This document shows, piece by piece, positions 35,037-43,400 of a stretch of DNA of 64,000 nt. The translations under genes and the position numbers were made by a program. The stretch spans positions 2,170,001 to 2,234,000 of the forward strand of contig NZ_VTFG01000001.1 in NCBI RefSeq assembly GCF_008692035.1, in the 5' to 3' direction. Position 1 is the first letter of the stretch; each line of letters opens with the position of its first letter. Origin of the DNA: Pseudomonas marginalis (GTDB taxonomy: Bacteria; Pseudomonadota; Gammaproteobacteria; Pseudomonadales; Pseudomonadaceae). A model generated the notes under the pieces. It did no database searches, had not been told where the DNA came from, and was given only the letters and a program-made list of their open reading frames with translations.

Positions 35037-35933
35037 ATGAAAAATTCGATCCAGCACATTCAGGCGTTCCTTGCGGTGGCCCGCACCGGCAGCTTTATCA
35101 AGGCCGCCCATGAGCTGCATCTTTCGCCTTCGGCACTCACCGTGCAGGTGCAACAACTCGAAGACTGGCTCGGCGTCGCCCTGCTCGACCGCAGCCCCCG
35201 GCATGTGAGCATCACCGCTGCCGGCCAGGACGCGCGCGGGCCGATGGAAAAACTGCTGCTGGACCTGGACAACATCGTCACCGGCTCCCGCGACCTCGCG
35301 GCCTTGCGCCGTGGCGTGGTCACCCTCGCGGCCCTGCCGTCGGTCTGCGCCGGCGCCCTGCCCCCGGCCCTGCGTCTGTTTCGCGAGCGTTTTGCCGGGA
35401 TCGAAGTACGCCTGCAGGACCTGGTGGCCCATCGCATTCATGCCCAGGTGCGCGCAGGCGAAGTGGATTTCGGTATTGGCGTACGGGCGCGGCTAAGCCA
35501 TGGCCTGGAGTTCACCCCGGTGCTGAATGATCGATTGTGTGCGTTCGTACCGCTGGATCACCCCCTCGCCCACCATCGCCAATTGACCCTGGAGCAACTG
35601 GCGGACCAGCCGATCATCCTTACCGGCCGCGACAGCAGCGTACGCGAGCAAGTGGATGGGCTGTTCGATGAGACGCGGTTGACGATGAACGCCGGGATGG
35701 AGGCCAACTACATGTCGACGGTGCTGGCGCTGGTGCGTCAGGGGCTGGGGATCAGCGTACTGCCGGAGTCGGCGGCGGACAGCCTGGAGGGGTTGAAGCG
35801 CATCCATATCGATCATCCCGGGGTGAACCGCGAGATCGGCTTGATCAGTCGTAGCGGGATGGGATTGAGCCCGGCGGCGCAGCGCTGTTTCGACCTGCTG
35901 AACGATGAATTATCTGGCACGGCATCGAGCTGA
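35037..35933 (+). CDS. LysR family transcriptional regulator
   Basis: The 298-residue protein starts MKNSIQHIQAFLAVARTG at 35037; the frame stays open far upstream across the transporter gene on the opposite strand, but homology begins here. The HTH lies at residues 4-60 (FIKAAHELHLSPSALTVQVQ), and the effector domain has the usual GLGISVLPES near residue 240. It is divergent from the CitMHS/AtuA unit, which it most likely controls. Confidence 0.9.
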   Translation: MKNSIQHIQAFLAVARTGSFIKAAHELHLSPSALTVQVQQLEDWLGVALLDRSPRHVSITAAGQDARGPMEKLLLDLDNIVTGSRDLAALRRGVVTLAALPSVCAGALPPALRLFRERFAGIEVRLQDLVAHRIHAQVRAGEVDFGIGVRARLSHGLEFTPVLNDRLCAFVPLDHPLAHHRQLTLEQLADQPIILTGRDSSVREQVDGLFDETRLTMNAGMEANYMSTVLALVRQGLGISVLPESAADSLEGLKRIHIDHPGVNREIGLISRSGMGLSPAAQRCFDLLNDELSGTASS

Positions 35934-35975
35934 ATGTGGGAGGGGCAAGTCGAATCGTCGCACCGCCCTCCCACC
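35934..35975. repeat. GTGGGAGGG-type hairpin carrying the 15-bp loop module
   Basis: ATGTGGGAGGGGCAAG and GCCCTCCCACC flank the module TCGAATCGTCGCACC at 35950-35964. The element lies between two convergent genes. Confidence 0.8.
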
Positions 35976-35992
35976 GTTTTTGACCGTGGTGA

Positions 35993-36595
35993 TCAGTCGA
36001 GCATGGCCACATGCCTGGGATGGCTGGCCACGCGCTTCAACCAGGCCTGCACCGCCGGGTAAGGCGTCAGGTCAAACCCACCTTCATGGGCTACATGGGT
36101 GTAGGCATACAGCGCAATATCGGCAATCGAATACTGCTCGCCCACCAGGTATGGCGTGGTTTGCAGCTGACGCTCCATGACCTTCAGAGCCTTGTAACCG
36201 CGCTTGTGGGTGGTCTTGTATTCCTCCAGGCGATCTTCCGGCATGTTCAGGTAGAACTGGATAAACCGCGCCACCGCAATGTACGGCTCATGGCTGTACT
36301 GCTCGAAAAACTGCCACTGCAGCACTTGCGTGCGCAGGCGCGGTTCGGTGGGCAGGAATTCGCTGCCATCGGCAAGGAAGTTGAGGATCGCGTTGGACTC
36401 CCACAGGCAGGTGCCATCCTCCAGCTCCAGCACCGGGATCTTGCCGTTGGGGTTCTTGGCCAGGAATTCAGGGGTCTCGGTATCGCCGTTGAGGATGTCG
36501 ATATCCACCCATTGATACGGGATACCCAACAGGTTGAGCATCAATTTGACCTTGTAGCAGTTGCCCGACTTGTAATCGCCATAAACCTTGTACAT
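35993..36595 (-). CDS. Glutathione S-transferase
   Basis: The 200-residue protein has an N-terminal thioredoxin-like domain (MYKVYGDYKSGNCYKVKLML, NPNGKIPVLEL with the cis-Pro, WESNAIL for glutathione binding) and an all-helical C-terminal domain (EQYSIADIALYAYTHVA). The substrate is not known. It lies 10 bp downstream of an aminotransferase gene in the same direction. Confidence 0.9.
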   Translation of the reverse strand: MYKVYGDYKSGNCYKVKLMLNLLGIPYQWVDIDILNGDTETPEFLAKNPNGKIPVLELEDGTCLWESNAILNFLADGSEFLPTEPRLRTQVLQWQFFEQYSHEPYIAVARFIQFYLNMPEDRLEEYKTTHKRGYKALKVMERQLQTTPYLVGEQYSIADIALYAYTHVAHEGGFDLTPYPAVQAWLKRVASHPRHVAMLD

Positions 36596-36605
36596 GGGGC
36601 TCCCC

Positions 36606-37772
36606 TTATGCCGCTTGCGCGTGCTGTGCTTGACGGACCACCGCGGCCAGGCGTTTGAGCCCTTCGTCCAGACGGGCCGGGTCGATATGGCTGAAATTGA
36701 GTCGCAGTGAGCCTAAATGCTGGTCCGGCTCGGAAAAGAACGGTTCACCGGGCATGAACGCGACGTCCTGATCGAGTGCAGGTGCCAACAAAGTGCGGGT
36801 ATCGAGCGGCTGTTTCAAGGTCAGCCAGAAGAATAATCCGCCCTGGGGCACTTGCCAGTCGGCCAGTTCGCTGAAGTGGCGTTGTAATGCAGCCTGGAAT
36901 GCGTCGCGGCGCTCGCGGTAGAAACTGCGCAGTTCCACCAGGTGTTGCTGGTATTTCTGCGTGCCGATCCACTGCATGGCCTGCCACTGGCCGACGCGAT
37001 TGGTGTGCAGGTCCGCCGATTGCTTGAGCTTGAGCAGGTGCGGGAACAGGTCCGGGCTGGCGATCAGGTACCCCACGCGCAGGCCGGGCAGCAAGGTCTT
37101 GGAGACCGTGCCGGTGTAGATCCAGCTGGCTTTTTTCAAGCGGCCGACGATGGGCTGCGCACTGCCGCCGTCGAAGGTCAGCTCGCGATAGGGTTCGTCT
37201 TCGATCAGGGTCACGCCGAACTCATCGAGCAAAGCGGCGACGGCCTCGCGCTTGGCTTCGCTGTAGCGCACGGCCGAAGGGTTCTGGAACGTCGGGATCA
37301 GGTAGATGAACGCCGGGCGATGGCGTTCGAGATTGGCGCGCAGGCTGGCCAGGTCGGGACCATCGGCTTCCAGTTGCACGCTGAGGCAATCGGCGCCGAA
37401 CAGCTGGAAGATCTGCAGGGCGGCCAGGTAGGTGGGGCCTTCCAGCAGGATCCTGGTGCCTTTGTCGATATACAGCTTGGCCGCCAGGTCCAGGGTTTGC
37501 TGGGAACCGCTGACCACCAGCACCTGGCTGGCCTGGCACGGCACACCCAACCCACGCGCTTCGGCGGCGAGCAGTTCACGTAACTGCGGCTCGCCTTCGC
37601 TCATGCCGTATTGGCCGATGTTCAGCGGCATATCATCCCAGTCCAGCGCCGGCAGCATGGCTTCGGCCGGCAGGCCACCGGCGAACGACATCACTTCCGG
37701 GCGCTGGGCGGCCGCGAGGATTTCACGGATCAAGGAGCTTTTGAGGCGCGTAACACGTTCAGAGAAGGCCAT
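36606..37772 (-). CDS. PLP-dependent class I aminotransferase (2-aminoadipate / MocR-like fold)
   Basis: The 388-residue protein starts MAFSERVTRLKSSLIREIL at the ATG at 37772; the frame continues upstream but only into the regulator region. Class I fold motifs are FAGGLPAEAMLP, YGMSEGEPQLRELLA, SGSQQTLDL and the PLP lysine in YTGTVSKTLLPGLRVGYL near residue 220. It resembles LysN/2-aminoadipate and valine-pyruvate type aminotransferases that also occur fused in MocR regulators. It forms an operon with the GST gene, divergent from a MarR regulator. Confidence 0.88.
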   Translation of the reverse strand: MAFSERVTRLKSSLIREILAAAQRPEVMSFAGGLPAEAMLPALDWDDMPLNIGQYGMSEGEPQLRELLAAEARGLGVPCQASQVLVVSGSQQTLDLAAKLYIDKGTRILLEGPTYLAALQIFQLFGADCLSVQLEADGPDLASLRANLERHRPAFIYLIPTFQNPSAVRYSEAKREAVAALLDEFGVTLIEDEPYRELTFDGGSAQPIVGRLKKASWIYTGTVSKTLLPGLRVGYLIASPDLFPHLLKLKQSADLHTNRVGQWQAMQWIGTQKYQQHLVELRSFYRERRDAFQAALQRHFSELADWQVPQGGLFFWLTLKQPLDTRTLLAPALDQDVAFMPGEPFFSEPDQHLGSLRLNFSHIDPARLDEGLKRLAAVVRQAQHAQAA

Positions 37773-37805
37773 AAGGTCACCGCTAGCGAAGCCTGTGGGA
37801 AATAC

Positions 37806-37820
37806 GTCAAACTGGTTGAC
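37806..37820. promoter_or_regulatory. Candidate MarR operator 1
   Basis: GTCAA-ACTGG-TTGAC is a perfect 5-bp palindrome, extended on both sides by matches to site 2 (TACGTCAA...TTGACC). It lies 34 bp upstream of the aminotransferase start. Its centre is 42 bp from that of site 2, four helical turns. Confidence 0.65.
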
Positions 37821-37847
37821 CGAAATTACGACAGCTTGAGTGGATAC

Positions 37848-37862
37848 GTCAACATGCTTGAC
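37848..37862. promoter_or_regulatory. Candidate MarR operator 2 overlapping the regulator start
   Basis: GTCAA-CATGC-TTGAC repeats the palindrome of site 1. It covers the ATG of the MarR gene (37854), which would fit autorepression. Confidence 0.65.
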
Positions 37863-38288
37863 CTTAAAAACCAAAGCAGCCAGCAACAAGCCATGGAAGC
37901 GTTCTTCTTCGGTTACCAGGCGTTCACTGCCAAGGCCGATGAAATGCTTGAACGCCGTGGCCTGAGCCGGGTGCACCAGCGCATCGTGTTTTTTATCGCG
38001 CGCTACCCGGCGCTGAGCGTCAAGCAACTGCTGGAACTGCTCGGTGTGAGCAAGCAGGCGCTGAACATACCCTTGCGCCAATTGCAGGAAATGCACCTGG
38101 TGGACAGCGTCGCGTCGCAGACCGACAAGCGCAAACGCCTGCTGGAGTTGACCGAGGAAGGCCTGTGTTTCGAGCAGTCGCTGCGCCGTGAACAGGTGAA
38201 GCTGTTGCAGCGTGCCTTCGCCGAAGCGGGCGAAGAAGCGGTAAACGGTTGGCTCGCAGTCAACCAGGCACTTGCAGGCCAGCCTTGA
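37854..38288 (+). CDS. MarR family transcriptional regulator
   Basis: The 144-residue protein starts MLDLKNQSSQQQAMEAFFFG. The winged helix region is VHQRIVFFIARYPALSVKQL, then LLGVSKQALNIPLRQLQEM, with the wing DSVASQTDKRKRLLELTEEG (about residues 80-100). The length and order fit MarR dimers. The gene is divergent from the aminotransferase/GST operon with two identical palindromes between, so it probably represses both. The ligand is unknown. Confidence 0.88.
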   Translation: MLDLKNQSSQQQAMEAFFFGYQAFTAKADEMLERRGLSRVHQRIVFFIARYPALSVKQLLELLGVSKQALNIPLRQLQEMHLVDSVASQTDKRKRLLELTEEGLCFEQSLRREQVKLLQRAFAEAGEEAVNGWLAVNQALAGQP

Positions 38289-38358
38289 TCCTCGGTGGCG
38301 CCCTGGCTTTGCCTTTCATCCTTTTCATGCAGAAAATAGAAAACATTATTTGCTTTAT

Positions 38359-38368
38359 TTGTATACAA
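38359..38368. promoter_or_regulatory. Candidate purine-regulon operator TTGTATACAA
   Basis: The perfect 10-bp palindrome TTGTATACAA lies 112 bp upstream of the purine permease start. The same sequence is found in front of puuE (46474-46483), and a one-base variant in front of uraH. GntR-family regulators bind motifs of this type. Confidence 0.6.
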
Positions 38369-38395
38369 AAGCATAATTCGCTTCGTGCGAGTTCC

Positions 38396-38409
38396 TGACC
38401 TATTGGTCA
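38396..38409. promoter_or_regulatory. Candidate second operator TGACC-N4-GGTCA
   Basis: TGACC-TATT-GGTCA is a perfect 5-bp inverted repeat 71 bp before the permease GTG. A related sequence (TGACCAATCGGGCA) lies in the puuE leader region at 46384-46397. Confidence 0.5.
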
Positions 38410-38479
38410 ACAAAACCCGCCGGTACCTCACAGCGCCCCGCGCTGGACATAACAATAAAATGCTTGAGGAGTACTCGCT

Positions 38480-39826
38480 GTGGATAGCCGCAAATCCGAA
38501 GCCTCGCCGCTGGACCTTGCCCCCTCACAGAACGGCTGGCTCGAACGCCTGTTCAAACTGCGCCTGCATGGCACCACAGTGAAGACCGAGCTGATCGCCG
38601 GGCTCACCACCTTCATCACCATGGCCTACATCATCTTTGTCAACCCCAACATCATGGCCGATGCCGGCATCGATCACGGCGCTGCGTTCGTCGCCACCTG
38701 CATCGCCGCCGCGCTGGGTTGCCTGCTGATGGGCCTGTACGCCAACTGGCCGGTGGGCCTGGCGCCGGGCATGGGCCTGAATGCGTTTTTCACCTACACC
38801 GTGGTCGGCACCATGGGTTACCACTGGGAAACCGCGCTGGGTGCGGTGTTTATTTCCGGGGTGCTGTTCATGGGCCTGACCCTTTCCCGGGTGCGTGAAT
38901 GGCTGCTCAACAGCATTCCGGTGAGCCTGCGCCACGCCATGGGTGCTGGTGTCGGGCTGTTCCTCGGGGTGATCGGCCTGAAAACCGCGGGCATCATCGT
39001 CGACAGCCCGGCCACCCTGATCAAGCTCGGTTCGCTGCACGAGCCGGCGCCGCTGCTGGCGGCGGTGTGTTTCCTGCTGATCGCGATCCTCAGCTACCAC
39101 CGGGTGTTCGGCGCGATCCTCATCAGCATCATCGCCGTGACCCTGGCCGGCTGGGGCCTGGACCTGGTGCACTACAACGGCATTCTCTCCACGCCTCCGA
39201 GCCTGGCGCCGACCTGGATGGCCATGGACATAAAAGGTGTATTCAATGTCAGCATGATCAGCGTGGTATTTGCCTTCCTTTTTGTGCACATGTTTGACAC
39301 TGCAGGTACACTGATGGGCGTTGCGCAACGCGCCGGGCTGGTCAACGCCGACGGCAGGATCGATAACCTGTCCCGCGCCCTCAAGGCCGACAGCGCTTCG
39401 AGTGTGTTCGGTGCCATGGTGGGGGTGCCGCCGGTGACCAGCTACGTGGAAAGCGCCGCCGGGGTGGCCGCAGGTGGCCGTACCGGGTTGACGGCGGTGA
39501 CGGTCGGCGTGTTGTTTGTGGCGGCCATGTTCTTCGCACCGCTGGCGGGCATGATCCCGGCCTATGCCACCGCCGGTGCGCTGATCTACGTGGCGATGCT
39601 GATGATGGCGAGCATGGCCCACATCAATTGGGATGAGGCCACCGACAGCATCCCGGCCATCGTGACTGCGATCATGATGCCCCTGACCTTCTCGGTCGCC
39701 GACGGTATCGCCCTGGGCTTTATCACCTATGTGGCGCTCAAGGCGGGCACCGGCAAGTACCGCGAGATTTCCGTAAGCCTGTGGGTGTTGTGCGCGATCT
39801 TTATCGCCAAGTTCGTCTTTCTATAG
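38480..39826 (+). CDS. AzgA-type purine base permease (NCS2/AzgA family)
   Basis: The 448-residue protein starts at GTG 38480, with GAGGAG 8 bases before it. About 12 membrane segments are present, with family motifs ELIAGLTTFITMAYIIFVNP, GLAPGMGLNAFFTYTVV, FVHMFDTAGTLMGVA and VESAAGVAAGGRTGLTAV. Bacterial relatives (PurP, YicO, GhxP/Q) carry adenine, guanine or hypoxanthine with protons. Location in the purine-catabolism region and a shared operator type fit. Which base it carries cannot be read from the sequence. Confidence 0.9.
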   Translation: MDSRKSEASPLDLAPSQNGWLERLFKLRLHGTTVKTELIAGLTTFITMAYIIFVNPNIMADAGIDHGAAFVATCIAAALGCLLMGLYANWPVGLAPGMGLNAFFTYTVVGTMGYHWETALGAVFISGVLFMGLTLSRVREWLLNSIPVSLRHAMGAGVGLFLGVIGLKTAGIIVDSPATLIKLGSLHEPAPLLAAVCFLLIAILSYHRVFGAILISIIAVTLAGWGLDLVHYNGILSTPPSLAPTWMAMDIKGVFNVSMISVVFAFLFVHMFDTAGTLMGVAQRAGLVNADGRIDNLSRALKADSASSVFGAMVGVPPVTSYVESAAGVAAGGRTGLTAVTVGVLFVAAMFFAPLAGMIPAYATAGALIYVAMLMMASMAHINWDEATDSIPAIVTAIMMPLTFSVADGIALGFITYVALKAGTGKYREISVSLWVLCAIFIAKFVFL

Positions 39827-39840
39827 AAAAGGAGCATGCA

Positions 39841-40482
39841 ATGAGTCTGGAAACCTGGCTGCTGTTCAGCGGCGCTGCGCTGGTGGTGATCCTGATCCCG
39901 GGGCCGCTGTCGTTGCTGATGATCAGCAACAGCCTGAACTACGGCCTGCGCCGCTCGTACCCGGCATTTCTCGGTGGGGTGATTGCCTCGATCTGCCTGT
40001 TGAGCGCGTCGGCCCTGGGCCTGGGCGCCTTGCTGCTGGCTTCGGAACAACTCTTCAGCGCGTTGAAGATCGTCGGCGCGCTCTACCTGTTCTACCTCGC
40101 CTGGCAGAGCTGGCAGCAATCGCGCCAGCCGTCCCACGGCGCGACCGTCCCGGAGGCGGCGCCGGTGCCGCGTTTTCGCGCGCTGTTCGGCCGCGCCTTT
40201 GTGCTGGGGGCCAGCAACCCCAAGGACATCCTGTTTTTCGCCGCCTTCCTGCCGCAGTTCCTCAGCAGCCAGCAGCCGTTCCTGCCGCAATTACTGATCA
40301 TGATCGCCACCTGGACGCTCCTCGACCTGCTGTGCAAACTCGCCTACGGCCTCGGCGCCCATGGTGCTGCGCGCTACCTGCGCAGCGGCAGCGGCCAACA
40401 CTGGTTCAACCGCGTCAGCGCCGCGCTGTTCGGCTGCGCCGGCGTTGCCTCGCTGCTCAAGGCACGGGTGGGCTCAGTTTGA
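39841..40482 (+). CDS. LysE family exporter
   Basis: The 213-residue protein starts MSLETWLLFSGAALVVILIP at 39841, with AAAAGGAGCATGCA upstream. It has about six membrane helices and the LysE/RhtB start motif IPGPLSLLMISNSLNYGLR and NPKDILFFAAFLPQF. Family members export amino acids or related compounds; the substrate is unknown. The gene lies 14 bp after the permease gene and is probably co-transcribed. Its last 26 bases overlap the 3' end of the giant gene on the other strand. Confidence 0.88.
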   Translation: MSLETWLLFSGAALVVILIPGPLSLLMISNSLNYGLRRSYPAFLGGVIASICLLSASALGLGALLLASEQLFSALKIVGALYLFYLAWQSWQQSRQPSHGATVPEAAPVPRFRALFGRAFVLGASNPKDILFFAAFLPQFLSSQQPFLPQLLIMIATWTLLDLLCKLAYGLGAHGAARYLRSGSGQHWFNRVSAALFGCAGVASLLKARVGSV

Positions 40483-43400
40483 CGAAGTAAACGCTGGGCG
40501 CCAGGTTCCCCAGCACCGGCCACTGGATGCCTGCGACGATCCGAACCAGGCGCTGTTCCTCCATCGCCCCGCTGACCGTGGCGGCGAGGACGGAATCCCG
40601 GTGCGAACGGATGGCTGCCTGGAGCCAGCGGTCAGTGAGCCGCTTGTTCAACGCCACCGAACCGCGTTCGAACCACTGATAGGTCACGTAGTACAGGTTG
40701 TTCGAATGGGGATGGGTGGCAACCAGCTCAGGCACGAGGATTTTGCCGCGCCGCACACGCCATTCGTGAAGGCGGAAGCCCTGCTGCTCCAGTACAGCCC
40801 TGACGGCCTCCCGCTGCAGGGTTTTGCGTGCTTCGGAGACCTGCGCACCACCGGCCTTGAGTCGCGGCGCCACGGCGACCGGCGAACTGAAATCGACACG
40901 GGTGAAACCCGGCGCCTTGCCTTCGTAGCCAATGAACAGATTGGCGCCCCGCGTTGGCGTGGGCCGCAGCAGGTTCAGCAAATCATCGGTCTGGCCCAAC
41001 TTCACAGGGTTGGGGGTCAACCAGTTGTCCAGGGTGGCCCGCAGGTTGAGCAAATGGCTGGCCGTGACCGAACGCGAGGAGTCGGCCAACTCAATCACCC
41101 TGGCAATCGCAGACGCCTGGCTTTGCCGCGTAATGCCCGGGAACGCCCTGCCCACCTGTGGCTCCAGCGGCCCGTCGAACAACGGCGCGTGCAATTGCCA
41201 CTCCCCCGATGGCAGGCGCGAAACCGGAATCGGCTGCTCCTGCAGCGCGCCGCCGGTCCAGCGCTCGATATCCACCTGGGCCTTTGAAACCAGCGGCTCG
41301 TTCCTGGCAATAAACCCGAGTGTGCTTAACGGTGCGTGATCACCCTGGTGAAGCAACCGGTAATAACCAACGCCCGATTGCGTCGCGGTGTCATACCTGG
41401 AGCCGATGTAAATAGCGTCGTAGGGAAAACCTGGCGGTTCCAGATGCACGTGAAACACCCCGGAAGCCGGTGTACTCGTCGCCTGGGCTTCAGGCACCTG
41501 GGTACGCCAACTGAACCAGTAGTCCGCCGGCGCGGAGGACTGAAGAATACGGTTGTGGGTGGCCATCGGTGCAGTGGGCGGTCGCCAGCCTGGTGCTCGG
41601 GCAGGTGCCGGCCACGGGGTGAGCGTGGCCGAACTCGGCCCGGCCACGGGTGCATCCGCCCCCAGCAGCCATTCCCGGGGCTCATGGACCGTCAGGATCA
41701 ACTCATCGGTGCCCGGCGCCTGCCGGTTCTTCAGGCGGAAATACGCTTCGTCGCCACGTCGGTAAACCGGGTAGTGGTGCGTGTCGTCCACCATGAAGTA
41801 CTCGCCGTGTTTGACGTAGATGCCTTTTTCGCCCGGCCCCTTCAACGCCACGGCCTCCTGCGGCGCACCCTGGGTTTTGAAACGCTCCAGGGGATTGAAG
41901 CGCGCGCCCCTCGATGGCGACGGCTCCAATGGGGCGACCCGGCCCAACGTCGAGACGCTCGCGCGGTGGATACGATTCAAGCCGGCGCCCATGGAACGGA
42001 CCGCCGGGTTCGCCACAGTGCCCGGCTTCAGCTTGGGGCCGGGGAAAAACGTCAGTAACAGGTCTATCGTCAAAAACACCGTGCCAAACGCCACATCCAC
42101 CGCATCGCGCGCATCACCATAGCGGTGATAACGCCGCGAGGTGAGCAGCAACTCGTACAGCTGGTTACCCAAGCTGAAAAACGGCACCACCACCGACAGC
42201 AACGCCCGCCGACGCGTGTCACGTTGCGCCTCCAGGCGCTGTTCGCGGTAGCGCTGCAGCGCCTGGCCGGACTGACTGTGCGCCTGGGCCTGGCGGTGCA
42301 ACTCAAGCACCCGCGCCCGGTACAACAGGGCCTGGGCATCGGCGTGGGACGTCGGGACCCAGGCCAGCCAGTTCAGCGGGTCACTGGCGATTTGCTCAAG
42401 CAGTTGCTGTTCAATCTCCTCGACACGCGCCGCGGGCACCAGGTGCTTGATATTGAATGAGCGAACGAAATCAGCCGCGCGCCAGAGCCCCTGCAGCATG
42501 ATCGCGCCCGGCAGCAGATTACTCGGCTGAAAAAAGCCGGCTTGCGCGTGCACCGGGCCCGGGTGATGGGCGATGGCTTCAAACGCCCAGCCCGGCGCAA
42601 CATGCCGGGCCAGGGCGCTGACGTAATCGGGCAACGCCCCGACACGATTGAAGTGCTCATGGGCCTCTTGCAGGCTGGCGTACTCATGAATGTGCCGCGC
42701 ATCCGGCGCACTGGGCCAATAGACCACGCAGCGTTGCGACAACAGGTCGTGAATCAGCAGGATGCCGGCGATATAGCGATCGTGCTGCAGGGTATGGCCC
42801 ACCAGATGCGCCACGTGCAGTTGCAACTGATCGCCGTGTGCAAGCAAATCCGCGGGCACACGGGCCGCCATTGCCGTGTTGAAAAAACGTTGGGCACTCG
42901 GGGTCAGCCCCTGCTGAATCGCCGAATGGAGATCCGCCTCGATACCCGCCTGCAAGGCCCGTCTGAGCAGCTCCGGGACACGTGCGTCGCTCAGCCGGTG
43001 CGCAGCGGCATCGGGGGGATAAAACGCACGATTGATCAAGGCTTCGTAGCGCCCGCCAATATCCAGCGAGGACACCATGCCGATCAGGTAACGCGGGCTC
43101 AGTTGCTGCCGCCAGGCCGGTTGCAGGTACTGGGCATAACGGAAGCGCCACCAGGTGGACATCATCTGCGGGTCGAGGTTGTGCAGTGCCAGTTGCAGCA
43201 GGCTCAAGCGCGAACGCTCAGTACTGGGCGCGAGGACTTCCTTGCGATCGCCGACCGTACAGCCGCTTTCCCAACCGCAGAAGCGGCCATCGACCCGGTC
43301 GGGCATTTCGATAAACGGAGTGTCGATGTCCAGTTGCGGCGGCAGGCCGTCCTCACGCAAGCGCGCAATCAAAAGGCGGCGGGCGAAGCTGTGCAGATCC

